Source: Chryseobacterium gleum (GTDB taxonomy: Bacteria > Bacteroidota > Bacteroidia > Flavobacteriales_D > Sanyastnellaceae). From it: a DNA stretch of 9,014 nt. The DNA lies in the NCBI GenBank assembly GCA_943330925.2, contig CALQJP020000074.1:1-9014 (forward strand), in the 5' to 3' direction. The stretch's first letter is position 1; every line of letters starts with the position of its first letter. The notes beneath the pieces were generated by a model that worked only from the letters and a program-made list of their open reading frames with translations, made no database searches and had not been told where the DNA came from. Below, one piece after another: positions 6,335-9,014 of this stretch. A program made the translations under genes and the position numbers.

Positions 6335-8230
6335 TTAGATGTAAAGGAGTAGTGCAATAAGACCGACGATGAATAACAGAATGTAGAAGAACAGACTTCC
6401 CGATTGCAACAGGCGCAATTTGCCACCGGTAGCACCAGTGGCTTCGCCTGTGCCTTCTACCAGGCCATCGATGATTTTGGGTTCAACCACGCTGCTGAAT
6501 GCTTTGCTAATACCATCGACAGGCTTGCGAATGATGGCATCATACAATTCATCGAACCAGTATTTGTTGAGCAACAGTTTATGGCTTGCAGAAGTAATGT
6601 CTTTGTCTTCAAGCGCTAATTCTCCGCGCTTCACATACTTCGTCCAGGCGAAATAAATTCCTCCAACTGCGATAAGGGTTGCAAGTCCCATGAGCATTAA
6701 CTCAGTGTTGAGGTCCATGTGCAAACCGGGCATTACCACTGTACCATCGAGGTAATGATCGAGCCAGTGCCAATGCATGTGCATCGACTCGCCCACAGCG
6801 TGAGGCAAACCAATGAATCCACCCACAACAGAAAGTACAGCAAGAATGACCAGTGGCAGTGTCATAACTGCAGGCGACTCGTGCAGGTGGTGTTCTTGTT
6901 CGTGTGTGCCGCGAAACTTGCCGGTGAATGTGAGGAAGTACAAACGGAACATGTAGAATGCGGTGCAAGCGCTCACTATCAAGCCAAGAACAAACATGAG
7001 CTTGTTTTCTTCAATGGCAACCGCAATGATTTGGTCTTTCGAGAAGAAACCTGCGAACGGGAAAATACCCGCGATGGCTATTGTACCAATAAGAAACGTG
7101 AGGTGTGTAGTTGGCATGTGTTTTTTCAAACCACCCATGCGACGGATGTCTTGCTCTCCGCCCATGCCGTGTATCACAGAGCCACTGCCAAGGAACAACA
7201 ACGCTTTGAAAAATGCGTGTGTGATTACGTGGAAAACAGCTGTGCTGTATGCGCCCATGCCGAGTGCAACGAACATGAGTCCAAGTTGCGATACGGTAGA
7301 GTAGGCGAGTACTTTCTTGATGTCGTTTTGTGTAAGCGCAATCGTTGCTCCCATCAACGAGGTCAGAATACCGGCCCACATGATGAGCTCGCTTGCCGAC
7401 TCTGTCATAGCATACAAATTGCTGCTGCGTGCTACCATGTAAATACCGGCTGTTACCATCGTAGCGGCGTGAATGAGTGCCGATACAGGAGTAGGACCTG
7501 CCATGGCATCGGGCAACCACGTGTGCAATGGAATTTGTGCGCTCTTACCCATAGCCCCGATGAAGAGAAGAATGCCGATGGTAGTTGCTACATCATTTGG
7601 CAAACCGGCAATAGCGCGTCCTGAGATGAACAATTCATCGAATCGCAACGTGCCACTGTAAGCGAAAAGAAGGCACATACCGAGAATCAATCCGAGGTCA
7701 CCGATGCGGTTAACAATGAACGCCTTTTTAGCGGCATCGTTGTTCTTCATGTCTTTGTACCAGAAGCCAATGAGCATGAATGAGCATACACCAACGCCTT
7801 CCCAACCCACGAACATGGTGAGGTAGCTATCACCCAAAATGAGAATGAGCATGAAGAACACGAAAAGGTTCAAATAAGCAATGAAGCGATTGAAGCCTTC
7901 GTCTTCGTGCATGTAGCCGATAGAGTAGAGGTGAATGAGGAATCCGACACCGGTAATGAACAACAAGTAGATGGCTGAAAGCGGATCGACTAAAAAGGAA
8001 ATGTCAATATCGAATGAGCCTGCAGTAATCCAATCGAATGCTTTCACTACGGTTGGATGAGCGCCGTGCATTTGCGTAGTAAACACAAGCACAGAAACAA
8101 GGAACGACAAGAAGATGGCTCCTGAACCGATTCCACCAATGAAGTTCTTCGACAACCCTTTCCCGAGGAAGGTGATGAATAGAAATCCGGCGAGCGGAAA
8201 TAACGGTATGAGTGTAACGAGTTTTTCCAT
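6335..8230 (-). CDS. nuoL: NADH-quinone oxidoreductase subunit L
   Basis: This 631-residue protein is the distal antiporter-like subunit of complex I, with the long C-terminal lateral-helix extension. Signature residues line up with E. coli numbering almost exactly: Glu144 in VGWEGVGVCS, Lys229 in GAMGKSAQIPLHTWLPDAM, His254 in ALIHAATMV, Lys305/306 in NDIKKVLAYST, Lys342 in FFKALLFLGS, and Lys398 in FAGFFSKDQ. Residues about 535-605 form the amphipathic lateral-helix region, followed by a final membrane helix at 612-630. The loops between 441 and 504 are rich in histidine (10 His), including HEQEHHLH and HMHWHW. The ATG at 8228-8230 lies 5 nt after the nuoK stop, and nuoM follows 6 nt after this gene. 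It is slightly longer than the 613-residue E. coli protein and looks intact. Confidence 0.98.
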   Translation of the reverse strand: MEKLVTLIPLFPLAGFLFITFLGKGLSKNFIGGIGSGAIFLSFLVSVLVFTTQMHGAHPTVVKAFDWITAGSFDIDISFLVDPLSAIYLLFITGVGFLIHLYSIGYMHEDEGFNRFIAYLNLFVFFMLILILGDSYLTMFVGWEGVGVCSFMLIGFWYKDMKNNDAAKKAFIVNRIGDLGLILGMCLLFAYSGTLRFDELFISGRAIAGLPNDVATTIGILLFIGAMGKSAQIPLHTWLPDAMAGPTPVSALIHAATMVTAGIYMVARSSNLYAMTESASELIMWAGILTSLMGATIALTQNDIKKVLAYSTVSQLGLMFVALGMGAYSTAVFHVITHAFFKALLFLGSGSVIHGMGGEQDIRRMGGLKKHMPTTHLTFLIGTIAIAGIFPFAGFFSKDQIIAVAIEENKLMFVLGLIVSACTAFYMFRLYFLTFTGKFRGTHEQEHHLHESPAVMTLPLVILAVLSVVGGFIGLPHAVGESMHMHWHWLDHYLDGTVVMPGLHMDLNTELMLMGLATLIAVGGIYFAWTKYVKRGELALEDKDITSASHKLLLNKYWFDELYDAIIRKPVDGISKAFSSVVEPKIIDGLVEGTGEATGATGGKLRLLQSGSLFFYILLFIVGLIALLLYI

Positions 8231-8235
8231 GCCGA

Positions 8236-8553
8236 TCAGAATTTCAATTTATTAAGTACCGAAGTGTCTGTAGTATGCATGTTGCGGTAAAGCATCATCA
8301 GAATTGCAAGACCCACGGCTACTTCAGCAGCGGCTACTACCATGATGAAAAACACGAATACCTGTGCATCGGTGTGGTTCCACATTTTGGAAAACGCAAC
8401 CAGTGAAATATTCACGGCATTCAGCATAAGCTCAATGCACATGAACATGATGATGGCATTGCGTCGGAAGAGAATACCCAGCGCTCCCATGCCAAACAGC
8501 ACAGCGGCAAGCACCAGGTAATGATTGATGGTGATGTTGTGATATAGTTCCAT
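8236..8553 (-). CDS. nuoK: NADH-quinone oxidoreductase subunit K
   Basis: This 105-residue, three-helix membrane subunit of complex I sits beside NuoJ and forms part of the proton path between the quinone site and the antiporter-like subunits. The two buried glutamates known to matter in E. coli NuoK (Glu36 and Glu72) are present as Glu41 in FMCIELMLNAVN and Glu77 in VAAAEVAVGLAI. The length matches the family (about 100 residues). Its ATG shares one base with the nuoJ stop (TGATG at 8551-8555), so translation is probably coupled. nuoL starts 5 nt downstream. Confidence 0.97.
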   Translation of the reverse strand: MELYHNITINHYLVLAAVLFGMGALGILFRRNAIIMFMCIELMLNAVNISLVAFSKMWNHTDAQVFVFFIMVVAAAEVAVGLAILMMLYRNMHTTDTSVLNKLKF

Positions 8554-9014
8554 CAGGCAAGTTCTTTTTTAGATAAGTAAACAGCTCCAACCATAGCGCC
8601 TAAGAACAGCACGCTGGCCAATTCAAACGGCAGGAGGAATTCGCGGTAGAGCACATTTCCGAGGTTTTGAGTCAAGCCCATTGCTGCGTCGTATTCACCG
8701 GCGGCAATAGCATTGAGCTCATCGGTGCGTTGCACAGCGGCAAGCAACACGAGCATGAGTATGCCACCTGCGGCCACACTGAGTGACTTCGACCACAGGC
8801 TGCGTTTCTCCTCTTCGAGTTTGTTGAGATTCAACATCATGATAACGTAGAGGAAGAGTACCATGATGGCACCTGCATATACAATGATGTGAACGGCTGC
8901 AAGGAATTGTGCACCCAGCAAAAAGTAATGTCCGGCCACGGCAAAAAACGTGATGATCAGCGAAAGCACGCTGTACACCGGGTTCTTGGAAAATATCATT
9001 CCTGCTGCGCTAAA
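8553..9014 (-). CDS. nuoJ: NADH-quinone oxidoreductase subunit J (partial, 5' end outside window)
   Basis: This is a complex I membrane subunit with the characteristic block FSKNPVYSVLSLI, AVAGHYFLLGAQFLAAVHI and VYAGAIMVLFLYVIMMLNLN, the helix that contains the pi-bulge in known structures. The first ATG in the window is at 8997-8999, but the frame stays open upstream to the edge and reads FSAAG immediately before it. This fits family members, which have a further membrane helix before 'FSKNPVYS'. The real start is therefore most likely beyond 9014, with perhaps 15-25 residues missing. 153 codons are visible plus the TGA stop. A further helix near the C terminus (FELASVLFLGAMVGAVYL) and the final SKKELA complete the usual shape. 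It overlaps nuoK by 1 nt, and the upstream nuo genes should lie to the right of the window. Confidence 0.93.
   Translation of the reverse strand, partial: FSAAGMIFSKNPVYSVLSLIITFFAVAGHYFLLGAQFLAAVHIIVYAGAIMVLFLYVIMMLNLNKLEEEKRSLWSKSLSVAAGGILMLVLLAAVQRTDELNAIAAGEYDAAMGLTQNLGNVLYREFLLPFELASVLFLGAMVGAVYLSKKELA

Noticed and set aside
6719..7624. 301-residue open frame on the plus strand inside nuoL
   Set aside because: It is fully antisense to a well-conserved gene, is rich in Cys, His and Arg as antisense translations of membrane proteins tend to be, and shows no recognisable domain or start context.
8553..8999. nuoJ as a complete gene starting at ATG 8999
   Set aside because: The frame is open to the window edge and the residues just upstream (FSAAG) continue the family pattern, so the internal Met is probably not the start.

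Overview
The window looks like chromosomal DNA from a member of the Bacteroidota. Four things point there: a TTTG / TAnnTTTG-type promoter, start codons without Shine-Dalgarno sequences, a TPR - membrane helix - HTH regulator, and a secreted glycine-rich protein carrying the 'YTW...NG..Y' repeats and an Ig/PKD-like domain common in that phylum. A more precise placement (Flavobacteriales-like) is only a guess.

Layout. Positions 1-1334 (minus) hold the 5' 444 codons of a large secreted glycine-rich surface protein that runs off the left edge. Positions 1335-1534 are a divergent intergenic region. It contains a clear promoter for the rightward gene, three copies of TGCTACA (two direct, one inverted), and a small hairpin whose sequence matches the 16S anti-Shine-Dalgarno. 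Positions 1535-3421 (plus) encode a 628-residue membrane-anchored regulator: signal peptide, TPRs, one membrane helix, coiled coil, LuxR-like HTH. Positions 3422-3500 separate two convergent genes and are almost filled by a 74-nt near-perfect palindrome built of 7-bp TGACnnn units. Positions 3501-9014 (minus) are the distal part of a respiratory complex I operon in the order nuoJ-nuoK-nuoL-nuoM-nuoN. The genes are tightly packed (overlaps of 1 and 4 nt, gaps of 5 and 6 nt), and nuoJ is cut by the right edge.

How it fits together. The nuo genes encode membrane-arm subunits of complex I, including all three antiporter-like proton channels, and look functionally intact. The left third resembles a surface-protein locus with its own regulator. 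The shared TGCTACA motif, which overlaps the rightward -7 box and sits at a possible leftward one, suggests that one factor, perhaps the TPR-HTH protein itself, acts on both divergent genes. That link is inference. I found no CRISPR, tRNA, rRNA, transposase or integrase. The most unusual items are the heptad palindrome, the mirrored operator-like motifs, and the resemblance of the glycine-rich domain to the one in animal ALK/LTK receptors.
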